DNA from: Nocardioides ginsengisegetis
GTDB lineage: Bacteria; Actinomycetota; Actinomycetes; Propionibacteriales; Nocardioidaceae
Direction: 5' to 3'
DNA: 64,000 bases
Assembly: GCF_014138045.1 (NCBI RefSeq)
Contig: NZ_JACGXA010000001.1
Location: forward strand, 1,423,501 to 1,487,500
Below are positions 8,725-18,285 of this stretch, in pieces. The notes below the pieces were generated by a model, which worked only from the letters and a program-made list of their open reading frames with translations, was not told the DNA's origin and made no database searches. Numbering within the stretch: the stretch's first letter is position 1; each line of letters opens with the position of its first letter. A program made the position numbers and the translations under genes.

Positions 8725-10416
8725 ATGGCACGCAAGACCGCTCGCCCGGGACGCACCCTCGTGGTGTTCTTCCTCGGACTGGCGATCTCCTACGGTCTGG
8801 TGGCCCTTGGTGGCGCCTGGAAGCCCGCCCTGGGCCTGGACCTGCAGGGAGGCACCCGGATCACCCTGACGGCGACCGGCAACCCCACCCCGGAGAACCT
8901 CAAGGAAGCCGCGAACATCATCGACCAGCGGGTCAACGGCTCCGGTGTCTCCGAGGCGGAGGTGACCACGCAGGGCAACCAGTACATCGTCGTCGAGATC
9001 CCCGGCGAGAGCCGCCGCGACCTCGTCGAGACCGTGAAGCGTCAGGCGCAGCTGCGCTTCCGCCTCGTCGCCTGCTCGACGCGTGACGCCTCCTGTGGTG
9101 GCGCCCCCGCGACCGACCCCGGCGCCGGCGTGACCACGCAGCCCACGCCCAGCGCGAGCCCGTCGGCGAAGGCCTCCCAGAAGCCCAAGTCCAGCGGCAA
9201 GAACCGCGCCCCCTTCCTGCTCGACGGGAAGAAGAAGGCCGGGTCGTCCGCGAGCCCCTCGGCCAGCCCGTCGGACAGCGCTTCCTCCACCCCGTCGGCC
9301 ACGCCGGCGCCGGACGGTGGCGACCTCGTCGGCGACCCGCTGAAGTGGAAGGACAACCCCGACGCCGCGTCGGTGGCTGCCTACAACAAGTTCCAGTGCC
9401 CGACCGACGGCTCCGCGCCGATCGTCGAGGACGACTCCTCCAAGCCGCTGATCACGTGTGACGACCAGGGGATCAAGTACCTCCTCTCGGCCGCCATGAT
9501 CGAGGGCACGGACCTGAAGAGCGCGTCCGCTCAGATCCCCTCCAACCAGGTCAACTGGGTCGTCTCGCTCGCCTTCAACGGCACCGGCACGGACGAGTTC
9601 ACCAAGATCTCCAAGGCGCTCTACGGCACCCAGGACCAGTTCGCGGTCGTGCTGGACGGCCAGGTCCTGTCGGCCCCGACGATGAACGGCCTGATCACCA
9701 ACGGCCAGGCCCAGATCGAGGGCAACTTCACCGAGTCGACCGCGCAGAGCCTCGCCACGTCGCTGAAGTACGGCGCGCTGCCGATCGCCTTCGACAAGAA
9801 CGGCACGTCCGTGGAGACCGTGGGTCCCTCGCTCGCGGGTGACCAGCTCTCCGCCGGCATCACGGCGGGCATCGCCGGCCTGATCCTGGTGATGCTCTAC
9901 TGCCTCGTCTACTACCGCGGCCTCGGGCTCGTCGTCATCGCCTCGCTGCTGGTGGCCGGCGCCACGACGTACTCCATGGTGCTGCTGCTCTCGAAGGGCG
10001 CTGGCTTCACGCTCTCGCTCCCGGGCATCGCGGGCCTGATCGTCGCGGTCGGCATCACGGCCGACTCGTTCATCGTGTTCTTCGAGCGGATCCGTGACGA
10101 GATGCGCGACGGCAAGTCGATGCGCGTCGCGGTCGAGGCCGGCTGGGTCCGTGCGCGGAACACCTGCCTGGCCGCCGACAGCATCTCGCTGCTGGCCGCC
10201 GTCGTCCTGTACATCTTCGCCGCGGGCGTCGTGAAGGGCTTCGCGTTCGCGCTGGGCCTCTCCACGGTCATCGACCTGGCGATCTTCTTCTGGTTCACCC
10301 ATCCGATGGTCTCGCTCCTGGCCCGGCGCCCCTTCTTCAACAAGGGACACAAGCTCTCCGGCCTGGACGCAGAGAACCTCGGTATCGACCGCATCACCGT
10401 GGGAGGGAGGGCCTGA
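8725..10416 (+). CDS. secD: Protein translocase subunit SecD
   Basis: A 563-residue membrane protein that uses the proton motive force to help complete Sec export. N-terminal membrane segment at about 10-30, then GLDLQGGTRITL at the start of the large extracytoplasmic domain, and five membrane segments in the C-terminal third with the signature PGIAGLIVAVGITADSFIVF. Between about residues 127 and 195 is a Ser/Ala/Pro/Lys-rich low-complexity insertion, absent from short SecD proteins and common in actinobacteria. Overlaps secF by one base. Confidence 0.96.
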   Translation: MARKTARPGRTLVVFFLGLAISYGLVALGGAWKPALGLDLQGGTRITLTATGNPTPENLKEAANIIDQRVNGSGVSEAEVTTQGNQYIVVEIPGESRRDLVETVKRQAQLRFRLVACSTRDASCGGAPATDPGAGVTTQPTPSASPSAKASQKPKSSGKNRAPFLLDGKKKAGSSASPSASPSDSASSTPSATPAPDGGDLVGDPLKWKDNPDAASVAAYNKFQCPTDGSAPIVEDDSSKPLITCDDQGIKYLLSAAMIEGTDLKSASAQIPSNQVNWVVSLAFNGTGTDEFTKISKALYGTQDQFAVVLDGQVLSAPTMNGLITNGQAQIEGNFTESTAQSLATSLKYGALPIAFDKNGTSVETVGPSLAGDQLSAGITAGIAGLILVMLYCLVYYRGLGLVVIASLLVAGATTYSMVLLLSKGAGFTLSLPGIAGLIVAVGITADSFIVFFERIRDEMRDGKSMRVAVEAGWVRARNTCLAADSISLLAAVVLYIFAAGVVKGFAFALGLSTVIDLAIFFWFTHPMVSLLARRPFFNKGHKLSGLDAENLGIDRITVGGRA

Positions 10417-11663
10417 TGGGCAAGTTCTCGCGTCTCGGCAACGACCTGTACACCGGCCGCCGCTCGATCGACTTCATCGGTCGCAAGTGGCTCTGGTACG
10501 CCCTGTCCGGGGTCATCGTCCTGCTCGCCATCGGAGGCCTGTCCCTCAAGGGCCTCGACATGGGCATCGAGTTCGTCGGTGGTGCCCAGTACAAGGTCAA
10601 CCTGGAGAGCAGCCAGGTCACCCAGGACAACGCCGACAAGCTCCGTGCCGCCGTCGCCGACACCGGCATCGACAACGCCAAGTCCCCGGTGGTCACCACC
10701 TCCGGCACCAACACGATCATCGTGCAGACCGAGCCGCTCACCGACGCGGAGAGTGCCACGGTTTCCCAGACGATCCTCGACACCGTCGACGCCAAGCCCG
10801 ACGCACTGTCGCAGGACGAGATCGGCGCCAGCTGGGGCAAGGAGGTCGCCAAGCGGTCGGTGATCGGCCTCGTGGTCTTCCTGGTCCTCGTGGTGCTCTT
10901 CATCTGGGCCTACTTCCGTGAGTGGAAGATGTCGGTCGCGGCGATCGTCGCGCTGGCCCACGACGTCCTGATCACGGTCGGCGTCTACGCCCTGTCCGGG
11001 TTCGAGGTCACCCCGGCCACCGTCACAGGTGTGCTCACCATCCTCGGTTTCTCGCTCTACGACACCGTGGTGGTCTTCGACAAGGTCCGCGAGAACACCA
11101 AGAGCCTCCGGGAGCGCCGTACGACGTACGCCGCCGCTGCCAACCTCGCGGTCAACCAGACCCTGGTGCGCTCGATCAACACCTCGTTCGTGGCGCTGAT
11201 CCCGGTCGGCGCGATCCTCTACGTCGGCGCCGTCCAGCTCGGGTCGGGCTCGCTGAAGGACCTCGCGCTCGCGCTGTTCGTCGGCATGGCCGCCGGTGCC
11301 TACTCCTCGATCTTCATCGCCACCCCGCTGCTCGTGCAGATGAAGGCGGGGGAGTCCGAGGTCATGCAGGCCGAGAAGCGCGACGCGGCCCGCAAGCTCA
11401 AGGAGGCCGACCGCTACGCGTCGGTCCCCGCCTTCACCGAGGACATGCCGATCCAGGCCGAGCCCGGCACGCCCGAGGAGCGTCGTGGCGCGGTCCGGTC
11501 CGAGGAGTCCGCTCCGCAGTCGACAGCGCCCGCACCGCGCACGCCCGAGGCCGCCGGCCGCGGCCGGGTCGCACCGCAGACCCACCGGCCCGTGGGCGAC
11601 AGCGGTGCCTCGGGTCGCCAGCAGCCGAGCCGTCAGACGAGGTCCAAGCGGGGCAAGAAGTGA
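10416..11663 (+). CDS. secF: Protein translocase subunit SecF
   Basis: A 415-residue partner of SecD. It has an N-terminal membrane segment, GIEFVGGAQYKV (SecF signature), and C-terminal membrane segments with TGVLTILGFSLYDTVVVFDKVREN. The last 75 or so residues form a charged, Pro/Ala/Arg-rich cytoplasmic tail of low complexity. The start overlaps the secD stop (TGATG), and the stop overlaps the GTG start of apt. Confidence 0.96.
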   Translation: MGKFSRLGNDLYTGRRSIDFIGRKWLWYALSGVIVLLAIGGLSLKGLDMGIEFVGGAQYKVNLESSQVTQDNADKLRAAVADTGIDNAKSPVVTTSGTNTIIVQTEPLTDAESATVSQTILDTVDAKPDALSQDEIGASWGKEVAKRSVIGLVVFLVLVVLFIWAYFREWKMSVAAIVALAHDVLITVGVYALSGFEVTPATVTGVLTILGFSLYDTVVVFDKVRENTKSLRERRTTYAAAANLAVNQTLVRSINTSFVALIPVGAILYVGAVQLGSGSLKDLALALFVGMAAGAYSSIFIATPLLVQMKAGESEVMQAEKRDAARKLKEADRYASVPAFTEDMPIQAEPGTPEERRGAVRSEESAPQSTAPAPRTPEAAGRGRVAPQTHRPVGDSGASGRQQPSRQTRSKRGKK

Positions 11664-12211
11664 GCGACGGACTGGCCGCGGCGCGCGCGTCGCTCGAGCG
11701 GCTGGTCCTCGACGTCCACGACTTCCCCGAGCCGGGGATCGTCTTCAAGGACATCACGCCGCTCCTGGCCGACCACGACGCGTTCCGGACCGTGATCGAG
11801 GCGCTCGCCTCGGCCGGTCGGGACGCCGACGGCAACGTCGTCGTGGACAAGGTGGCCGGCATGGAGGCGCGCGGGTTCATCCTCGCCGCCCCCGTGGCGC
11901 TGGCCCTCGGCATCGGCTTCGTCCCGGTCCGCAAGGTCGGCAAGCTGCCCCGCGAGACCCACGCCGTCTCGTTCGCCCTGGAGTACGGCGAGGCGACCCT
12001 CGAGCTGCACCGCGATGCCGTGGCGCCGGGTGACCGGGTGCTGATGGTCGACGACGTGCTCGCCACCGGCGGCACGGTCCGGGCGACCCGCGAGCTGATC
12101 GAGGCGTGCGGGGCCACGGCCCACGCGGTCGCGGTCCTCATGGAGCTGGGCTTCCTGCCCGGGCGCGAGACCATCGGTGACCTGTCGGTCACGACCCTGA
12201 TGACGGTCTGA
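11660..12211 (+). CDS. apt: Adenine phosphoribosyltransferase
   Basis: A 183-residue purine-salvage enzyme converting adenine and PRPP to AMP. It carries the FPEPGIVFKDITPLL start of Apt, a MEARGFILAAPVA segment and the PRPP-binding loop RVLMVDDVLATGGT. The GTG start overlaps secF by four bases. The secDF-apt-rel order is conserved in actinobacteria. Confidence 0.96.
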   Translation: MSDGLAAARASLERLVLDVHDFPEPGIVFKDITPLLADHDAFRTVIEALASAGRDADGNVVVDKVAGMEARGFILAAPVALALGIGFVPVRKVGKLPRETHAVSFALEYGEATLELHRDAVAPGDRVLMVDDVLATGGTVRATRELIEACGATAHAVAVLMELGFLPGRETIGDLSVTTLMTV

Positions 12212-12229
12212 GCCGCGGGCACGGGCCCC

Positions 12230-12235
12230 TAGACT
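12230..12235 (+). promoter_or_regulatory. -10 box for leaderless rel
   Basis: TAGACT matches TANNNT and ends 6 bases before the GTG start of rel. No ribosome site is visible in the short apt-rel gap. This suggests a separate leaderless transcript for rel in addition to any read-through. Confidence 0.5.
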
Positions 12236-12241
12236 GCAACT

Positions 12242-14563
12242 GTGACCGAGGAACGCACCGCTCCGCAGCAACAGCAGGAGCCGGAGCGCGCGCCCGAGCC
12301 TCCTCCGGCCACCCGTAGCGTCCGCGCCCGGCTGGCCCGCATGGGCTCGCGCAACCAGCCCGGCAACCCGGTGCTGGAGCCGCTGTTCCGCGCCGTGAAG
12401 GCCAACCACCCGAAGGCCGACCTGGCGCTGCTCGAGCGCGCCTATCTCATCGCCGAGAAGATGCACGGCTCGCAGATGCGCAAGAGCGGCGATCCCTACA
12501 TCACCCACCCGCTCGCGGTCACCACGATCCTCGCCGACATCGGCATGACCGAGCCGACGCTGGTCGCCGCGCTGCTCCACGACACGGTCGAGGACACGCC
12601 GTACACCCTGGAGGAGGTGCGCCGCGACTTCGGCGACGAGGTCGCCCACCTCGTCGACGGCGTGACCAAGCTCGACAAGGTCAAGTACGGCGACTCTGCG
12701 CAGGCGGAGACCATCCGCAAGATGATCGTCGCGATGTCGCGCGACATCCGGGTGCTGGTCATCAAGCTCGCCGACCGCCTGCACAACATGCGCACGCTGC
12801 GCTACGTCCCGCAGGCCAGCCAGGAGCGCACGTCCCGCGAGACCCTCGACATCTACGCGCCGCTGGCCCACCGGCTCGGTATGAACACCCTCAAGTGGGA
12901 GCTCGAGGACCTCGCGTTCGCGACCCTGCACCCCAAGATCTACGACGAGATCGTGCGGATGGTGGCCGAGCGCTCGCCCTCCCGCGACCAGTTCCTCGCC
13001 GAGGTGATCGCCCAGGTGCAGACCGACCTGCGCGAGGCGAAGGTGAAGGCGACCGTCACCGGCCGCCCGAAGCACTACTACTCGATCTACCAGAAGATGA
13101 TCGTCGGCGGCCGGGAGTTCTCCGACATCTACGACCTGGTCGGGATCCGCGTCCTCGTCGAGGAGGACCGCGACTGCTACTCCGTCCTCGGCGTCCTGCA
13201 CTCCCGCTGGAACCCCGTCCTCGGGCGTTTCAAGGACTACGTCGCGATGCCGAAGTTCAACATGTACCAGTCGCTGCACACGACGGTCATCGGCCCGCAG
13301 GGCAAGCCGGTCGAGCTGCAGATCCGCACGTTCGCGATGCACCGTCGCGCCGAGTACGGCGTCGCCGCCCACTGGAAGTACAAGGAGGACGGCCGCAACG
13401 GCGTCGACACCGATCGCCGCGCGGCCGACTTCGAGAACTCCGGCGACATGACCTGGGTCCGGCAGCTGCTGGACTGGCAGAGCGAGGTCGAGGATCCGGG
13501 CGAGTTCCTGGAGTCGCTCCGCTTCGAGATCAACCGGGCCGAGGTCTACGTCTTCACCCCGCGCGGTGACGTGATCGCGCTGCCGACCGCAGCGACCCCG
13601 GTCGACTTCGCCTACGCCGTCCACACCGAGGTCGGCCACCACACGATCGGCGCGCGGGTCAACGGTCGCCTCGTCCCGCTGGAGTCGACCCTGGACAACG
13701 GCGACGTGGTCGAGGTCTTCACCTCCAAGTCCGCGACGGCCGGCCCGTCGCGCGACTGGCTGACCTTCGTGAAGTCGCCGCGCGCCCGCTCCAAGATCCG
13801 CCAGTGGTTCACCAAGGAGCGGCGCGAGGAGGCGATCGACCAGGGCAAGGAGCAGATCGCCAAGCTCATGCGCAAGGAGGGGCTGCCCCTCAAGCGCCTG
13901 ATGTCCCACGAGTCGCTGACCCTGGCCGCCGTCCACTTCAAGCTCGCCGACGTCTCCGCGCTCTACGCCGCCGTCGGCGAGGGCAACGTCAGCGCCCAGG
14001 CCGTCGTACGCCGGGTCGTGGACCTGCACGGCGGCAACGACGGGGCCGCGGAGGACCTCGCCGAGGGCGTCACGATCACCGGTCGCCGCAGCCGTTCACG
14101 CGTGCAGGCCGGCGGCGACTCCGGGGTCATCGTCAAGGGCGCCGCCGACGTGTGGGTCAAGCTCGCCAAGTGCTGCACCCCCGTCCCGCCCGACGCCATC
14201 CTCGGCTTCGTCACCAAGGGCGGGGGAGTCTCGGTGCACCGCCAGGACTGCACCAACGCCTCCGCGCTGAAGGAGCAGCCCGAGCGGCTGCTCGAGGTCG
14301 AGTGGGCACCCACCGGCCAGTCGACGTTCCTGGTCAACATCCAGGTCGAGGCGCTCGACCGCGCCCGGTTGCTCTCGGACATCACGATGGTCCTCTCGGA
14401 CGCCCACGTGAACATCCTCAGCGCCTCGCTCTCCACCACCCGCGACCGGGTCGCCAAGAGCCGCTTCACCTTCGAGATGGCCGAGGCCAAGCACCTCGAC
14501 AACGTGCTCCGGGCCGTACGCTCGGTCCCCGGGGTGTTCGACGCCTACCGGGTCACGCAGTAG
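12242..14563 (+). CDS. rel: Bifunctional (p)ppGpp synthetase/hydrolase Rel
   Basis: A 773-residue RelA/SpoT homologue controlling the stringent response. Domains in order: a disordered N-terminus, a hydrolase HD domain with intact LLHDTVEDT, a synthetase domain with [12 protein letters not shown] and the [10 protein letters not shown] segment, TGS ([14 protein letters not shown]), a Cys-rich region ([17 protein letters not shown]) and a C-terminal ACT domain. RFKD at about residue 330 is the RXKD motif of bifunctional enzymes; synthetase-only RelA proteins have EXDD. With the intact HD box, both activities are expected. Confidence 0.97.
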   Translation: MTEERTAPQQQQEPERAPEPPPATRSVRARLARMGSRNQPGNPVLEPLFRAVKANHPKADLALLERAYLIAEKMHGSQMRKSGDPYITHPLAVTTILADIGMTEPTLVAALLHDTVEDTPYTLEEVRRDFGDEVAHLVDGVTKLDKVKYGDSAQAETIRKMIVAMSRDIRVLVIKLADRLHNMRTLRYVPQASQERTSRETLDIYAPLAHRLGMNTLKWELEDLAFATLHPKIYDEIVRMVAERSPSRDQFLAEVIAQVQTDLREAKVKATVTGRPKHYYSIYQKMIVGGREFSDIYDLVGIRVLVEEDRDCYSVLGVLHSRWNPVLGRFKDYVAMPKFNMYQSLHTTVIGPQGKPVELQIRTFAMHRRAEYGVAAHWKYKEDGRNGVDTDRRAADFENSGDMTWVRQLLDWQSEVEDPGEFLESLRFEINRAEVYVFTPRGDVIALPTAATPVDFAYAVHTEVGHHTIGARVNGRLVPLESTLDNGDVVEVFTSKSATAGPSRDWLTFVKSPRARSKIRQWFTKERREEAIDQGKEQIAKLMRKEGLPLKRLMSHESLTLAAVHFKLADVSALYAAVGEGNVSAQAVVRRVVDLHGGNDGAAEDLAEGVTITGRRSRSRVQAGGDSGVIVKGAADVWVKLAKCCTPVPPDAILGFVTKGGGVSVHRQDCTNASALKEQPERLLEVEWAPTGQSTFLVNIQVEALDRARLLSDITMVLSDAHVNILSASLSTTRDRVAKSRFTFEMAEAKHLDNVLRAVRSVPGVFDAYRVTQ

Positions 14564-14650
14564 CCCATCGCTGGTTGAGTCGGCGCAACTGTCCGCTGGT
14601 GACTGGCGCCCGCGCCGCCCGCATGCGCGGGCGCCTACGCGGCGCGAGCG

Positions 14651-14762
14651 GTGAGCTGTGAACCGTTTCCCTGCCCGGTTCGGTTCATGGCTCACCGCCG
14701 GGTCGACCGGGCGGTGGGTGGTGAACCGTTTCCAGGTTGGGTTCGGTTCATGGCTCACCGCT
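14651..14762 (+). repeat. Two tandem copies of a palindromic GTGAACCG...CGGTTCATGGCTCAC repeat
   Basis: Copy 1 (about 14651-14698) and copy 2 (about 14714-14761) each begin with a GTGAACCG arm and end with CGGTTCATGGCTCAC, which pair with two or three mismatches around a 10-15 base loop. They lie between convergent rel and the DUF349 gene. They could act as a bidirectional terminator or be members of a dispersed palindromic repeat family. The remaining 14564-14812 gap shows nothing else. Confidence 0.7.
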
Positions 14763-14812
14763 GGGGCCGTTCGGGGGTGCGCACCCCCCAGGGTTGGCCG
14801 CGGAACGCGGAC

Positions 14813-16042
14813 TCAGCTCGAGAACTCGTCCGAGGCGCGCTTGGCCATCTTGAGGAACGCCTGGCGGGAGGCGATGTTCTCCTCGAGGTCCTTGACCTTC
14901 TTGTCGTTGCCGGCGGCCCGGGCCTTGTCGAGGTCGGCCTGCACCTGGGCGATGGCGGCCTCGAGCTTGCTGACCATGTCGTCGGCGCGCGCGGACTTCT
15001 CCGGGTCCGACTTGCGCCACTGCTCGTCCTCGAGGCCGCGGATCGCCTGCTCCACCTTGCGGATGCGGCCCTCGAGCTCCTTCATGCGGTCGCGCGGCAC
15101 CTTGCCGGCCGCGTCCCAGCGGTCGGCGATGTCGCGGAAGGCCCGCTTGGCGGCCTCGAGGTCGGTGACGGGCACCAGGGCCTCGGCCTCGACGAGGAGC
15201 TTCTCCTTGACCTCGGCGTTCGCGGCGAACTCCTGGTCCTGCTCGGCCGCGGCGGCGTCGCGGGCGCCGAAGAAGGCGTCCTGGGCGCCGCGAAAGCGCT
15301 TCCACAGGGCGTCGTCGACGTCGCGCGGCGCGGGGCCGGCGGCCTTCCACTGCTTCATCAGGTCGCGGTAGCGCCCGGCGGTGGGGCCCCACTCCGTCGA
15401 CCCGGCGAGGCTCTCGGCCTCGGTGGCCAGCTTCTCCTTGATGACTCGGGCGCCGTCGCGCTTCTCGTGCTGCTCGGCGAAGTGCGACTTGCGGCGGCGG
15501 GTGTACGCCGTGCGGGCGGTCGAGAAGCGCCGCCACAGCGCGTCGTCGGAGGACCGGTCGATGCGGGGGAGCGCCTTCCACTGGTCGAGCAGCTCGCGGA
15601 GGCGGTTGGCGCCGTTGCGCCAGTCGTTGCTCTCGGCCAGCTTCTCGGCCTCGGCGACGATCTTCTCCTTCTCGGCCCGCGACTCGGCGGCGCGCTGCGC
15701 CTTCTCGACCTTGCGGGCCTCGCGCTGCTCCTCGATGACCGGGGTGAGCGCGGTGAGGCGGGTGTCGAGCGCGGCCAGGTCGCCCACGGCGTTGGCGTCG
15801 CTGACCTGCGTGTGCACGGTCTTGACCGACTCCACGGCCTCCTCCGGGGAGAGCACGCCGGACTTGATCCGCTGCTCCAGGAGCTCGACCTCGAAGGCCA
15901 GGGCGGCGTACCGCTCGGTGAAGAAGGCGAGGGCCTCCTCGGGCGTGCCCTCGGGGTACTGGCCGACGGAGCGCTCACCCTCGGCGGTCGTCACGTAGAC
16001 GGTCCCGTCGTCGTCGACTCGACCCCACTGGTGGCTCGTCAC
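14813..16042 (-). CDS. DUF349 domain-containing protein
   Basis: A 409-residue, highly charged, mostly helical cytoplasmic protein with repeated segments such as WRNGANRLRELLDQWKALPR, WGPTAGRYRDLMKQWKAAG and FRDIADRWDAAGKVPR, the signature of DUF349. The C-terminal part is a predicted coiled coil. The GTG at 16042 was chosen because VTSHQWGRVDDDGTVYV is the conserved N-terminus and GGAG lies about 10 bases upstream; a longer frame to 16147 adds an unconserved stretch. Its position next to rel is common in actinobacteria. The function is unknown. Confidence 0.88.
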   Translation of the reverse strand: MTSHQWGRVDDDGTVYVTTAEGERSVGQYPEGTPEEALAFFTERYAALAFEVELLEQRIKSGVLSPEEAVESVKTVHTQVSDANAVGDLAALDTRLTALTPVIEEQREARKVEKAQRAAESRAEKEKIVAEAEKLAESNDWRNGANRLRELLDQWKALPRIDRSSDDALWRRFSTARTAYTRRRKSHFAEQHEKRDGARVIKEKLATEAESLAGSTEWGPTAGRYRDLMKQWKAAGPAPRDVDDALWKRFRGAQDAFFGARDAAAAEQDQEFAANAEVKEKLLVEAEALVPVTDLEAAKRAFRDIADRWDAAGKVPRDRMKELEGRIRKVEQAIRGLEDEQWRKSDPEKSARADDMVSKLEAAIAQVQADLDKARAAGNDKKVKDLEENIASRQAFLKMAKRASDEFSS

Positions 16043-16188
16043 AGGTGTACTCCGCTCGATCTTGTTCGCTCGCTGTCCGGACGCAGGCCCCATGCTAGTC
16101 AGAGATCGGCCCAGCGCTCGCCGCACACCCGCCGCGGCGGCCGGCACCGCGGGCCCGCACCGGTGCGACGAACGCCGTCCCGCATGGA

Positions 16189-16194
16189 TAGTGT
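16189..16194 (+). promoter_or_regulatory. -10 box for leaderless MBL-fold gene
   Basis: TAGTGT ends exactly 6 bases before the GTG at 16201. No Shine-Dalgarno sequence is present. It lies in the divergent gap with the DUF349 gene. Confidence 0.5.
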
Positions 16195-16200
16195 GGTGCG

Positions 16201-16911
16201 GTGCTGATCGCAGGATTCCCCGCTGGGCCGTGGGGGACGAACTGTTACGTCGCCGCCACCGGCCCGGGTGCGGAGTGCGTGGTCATCGACCCCGGCAAGG
16301 ACTCCGCCGACGGTGTCGCCGAGGTCGTCCGTGAGCACCGGCTCAAGCCGGTCGCCGTCCTGGTGACCCACGGCCACGTCGACCACATGTGGTGCGTGGC
16401 CCCCGTCGCCGGCACGTACGACGCCACCGCGTGGATCCACCCCAGTGACCGGCACCTGCTGACCGACCCGATGGCCGGCATGTCGCGCGAGACGTCCCAG
16501 ATGCTGCTGGGCGGCAACTACCAGTGGGCCGAGCCGGACGACGTGCAGGAGCTCGCCGACGACCAGCACCTCGAGCTCGCCGGGCTGCGCTTCGTGGTCG
16601 ACCACACCCCGGGCCATACCGAGGGGTCGGTCACCTTCCGCACGCCCTACGCCGAGCAGGACATCTCCGAGCTGATGTTCTCCGGGGACCTGCTCTTCCA
16701 GGGCTCCATCGGCCGCACGGACCTGCCGGGCGGTGACCACGCCACGATGCTGCGCAGCCTCACCACCAAGGTGCTGCCCCTCGCCGACGACATCGTGGTG
16801 CTCCCCGGCCACGGCGACCAGACGTCCATCGGTCGCGAACGCGCGACCAACCCCTTCCTGCTCGACCTCCAGCGCGAGGGCGATGCGGGTCGAGTGACCC
16901 GAGGTCTCTGA
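16201..16911 (+). CDS. MBL-fold metallohydrolase (glyoxalase II-like)
   Basis: A 236-residue zinc hydrolase of the metallo-beta-lactamase fold. Metal ligands are visible in THGHVDHMW, PGHTEGSV, FSGDLLF and LPGHGDQT, and GRTDLPGGD is typical of the hydroxyacylglutathione hydrolase-like subgroup. The substrate cannot be told from the sequence; actinobacteria lack glutathione, so a thioester of another thiol or a different ester is possible. It sits 6 bases before hisS, a conserved association. GTG start supported by the -10 box upstream. Confidence 0.88.
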   Translation: MLIAGFPAGPWGTNCYVAATGPGAECVVIDPGKDSADGVAEVVREHRLKPVAVLVTHGHVDHMWCVAPVAGTYDATAWIHPSDRHLLTDPMAGMSRETSQMLLGGNYQWAEPDDVQELADDQHLELAGLRFVVDHTPGHTEGSVTFRTPYAEQDISELMFSGDLLFQGSIGRTDLPGGDHATMLRSLTTKVLPLADDIVVLPGHGDQTSIGRERATNPFLLDLQREGDAGRVTRGL

Positions 16912-16917
16912 CACACC

Positions 16918-18285
16918 ATGAACACCAAGCCGACCCCGCTCAGCGGGTTCCCCGAGCTGTTGCCCGCCCAGCGCTTCGTCGAGCAGCAGGTGATCGACTC
17001 CCTGCGCCGCACCTTCGAGCTGCACGGCTTCGCCGGCATCGAGACGCGCGCCGTCGAGCCGCTCGACCAGCTGCTCCGCAAGGGAGACACCTCCAAGGAG
17101 GTCTACGTCCTGCGCCGCCTCCAGGCCGACGACAGCACCAGTGACGCCGGGCTCGGACTGCACTTCGACCTGACCGTGCCCTTCGCCCGCTACGTGCTCG
17201 AGAACGCCGGCAAGCTGGAGTTCCCCTTCCGCCGCTTCCAGATCCAGAAGGCGTGGCGTGGCGAGCGGCCCCAGGACGGCCGCTACCGCGAGTTCACCCA
17301 GGCCGACATCGACATCGTGGGCCGCGACGCGCTGCCGTTCCACCACGACGTCGAGATCGCCCGCGTCATGATCGACGCCCTCAAGGCCTTCGACTTCCTG
17401 CCGGCCTTCCGCCTGCAGGTCAACAACCGCAAGCTGATCCAGGGCTTCTACACCGGCCTCGGCGCGACCGACCTCGACGAGGTCATGCGGGTCGTCGACA
17501 AGCTCGACAAGCTGCCGGTCGAGGCGGTCCGCAAGCTGCTCGTCGACGAGGTCGGGCTCGACGACTCCCAGGCCGACCTGTGCCTGCGGCTCGCCACGAT
17601 CCAGGCCACCGACGACTCCTTCGTCGAGCAGGTCCGTGCCCTCGGCGTCAGTCACCCGCTGCTCGACGAGGGCCTCGAGGAGCTCGCCGCCCTCGTCCGG
17701 GGCTGCGCGCCGCTGGTCAGCGACACCGTGACGGTGGTCGCGGACCTCTCCATCGCCCGCGGCCTCGACTACTACACCGGCACGGTCTTCGAGACCCGGC
17801 TGGTCGGCAGCGAGTCGCTCGGCTCGATCTGCTCCGGCGGGCGCTACGACGCGCTGGCCAGCGACGGCCGCACGACCTACCCCGGCGTCGGCATCTCCCT
17901 CGGCGTCAGCCGGGTGCTGGTGCCGCTGTTCAACAAGGGCGTCCTGGGGGCCGACCGGTCGGTGCCCAGCGCCGTCCTCGTCGCTCTCGCCGACGAGGAG
18001 TCGCGGTCCGCCTCCGACCAGATCGCCGACGCGCTCCGCGCCCGCGGCATCCCGTGCGAGGTCGCGGCCAGCCCGCAGAAGTTCGGCAAGCAGATCCGCT
18101 ACGCCGAGCGGCGCGGCATCCCCTACGTCTGGTTCACCGGTCCCGAGGGCGGCCACGAGGTGAAGGACATCCGCACGGGGGAGCAGGTGAGCGCCGATCC
18201 GGCGGCCTGGACCCCACCCACCGAGGACCTGCGCCCGCAGGTCACCGGTCTCGACAAGCTCGACCACCGAGGAGTTACCAAGTGA
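16918..18285 (+). CDS. hisS: Histidyl-tRNA synthetase
   Basis: A 455-residue class II synthetase charging tRNA-His. It has the GFPELLPA N-terminus, motif 2 ([22 protein letters not shown]), the histidine-specific box [12 protein letters not shown] and a C-terminal anticodon-binding domain from about residue 345. The start follows the MBL gene by 6 bases. Its stop overlaps the aspS GTG start by four bases. Confidence 0.96.
   Translation: MNTKPTPLSGFPELLPAQRFVEQQVIDSLRRTFELHGFAGIETRAVEPLDQLLRKGDTSKEVYVLRRLQADDSTSDAGLGLHFDLTVPFARYVLENAGKLEFPFRRFQIQKAWRGERPQDGRYREFTQADIDIVGRDALPFHHDVEIARVMIDALKAFDFLPAFRLQVNNRKLIQGFYTGLGATDLDEVMRVVDKLDKLPVEAVRKLLVDEVGLDDSQADLCLRLATIQATDDSFVEQVRALGVSHPLLDEGLEELAALVRGCAPLVSDTVTVVADLSIARGLDYYTGTVFETRLVGSESLGSICSGGRYDALASDGRTTYPGVGISLGVSRVLVPLFNKGVLGADRSVPSAVLVALADEESRSASDQIADALRARGIPCEVAASPQKFGKQIRYAERRGIPYVWFTGPEGGHEVKDIRTGEQVSADPAAWTPPTEDLRPQVTGLDKLDHRGVTK

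Noticed and set aside
14658..14758. Repeated peptide frames across the tandem palindromes on both strands
   Set aside because: The repeated peptide comes from the DNA repeat itself; symmetry on both strands and lack of ribosome sites favour a structural repeat.
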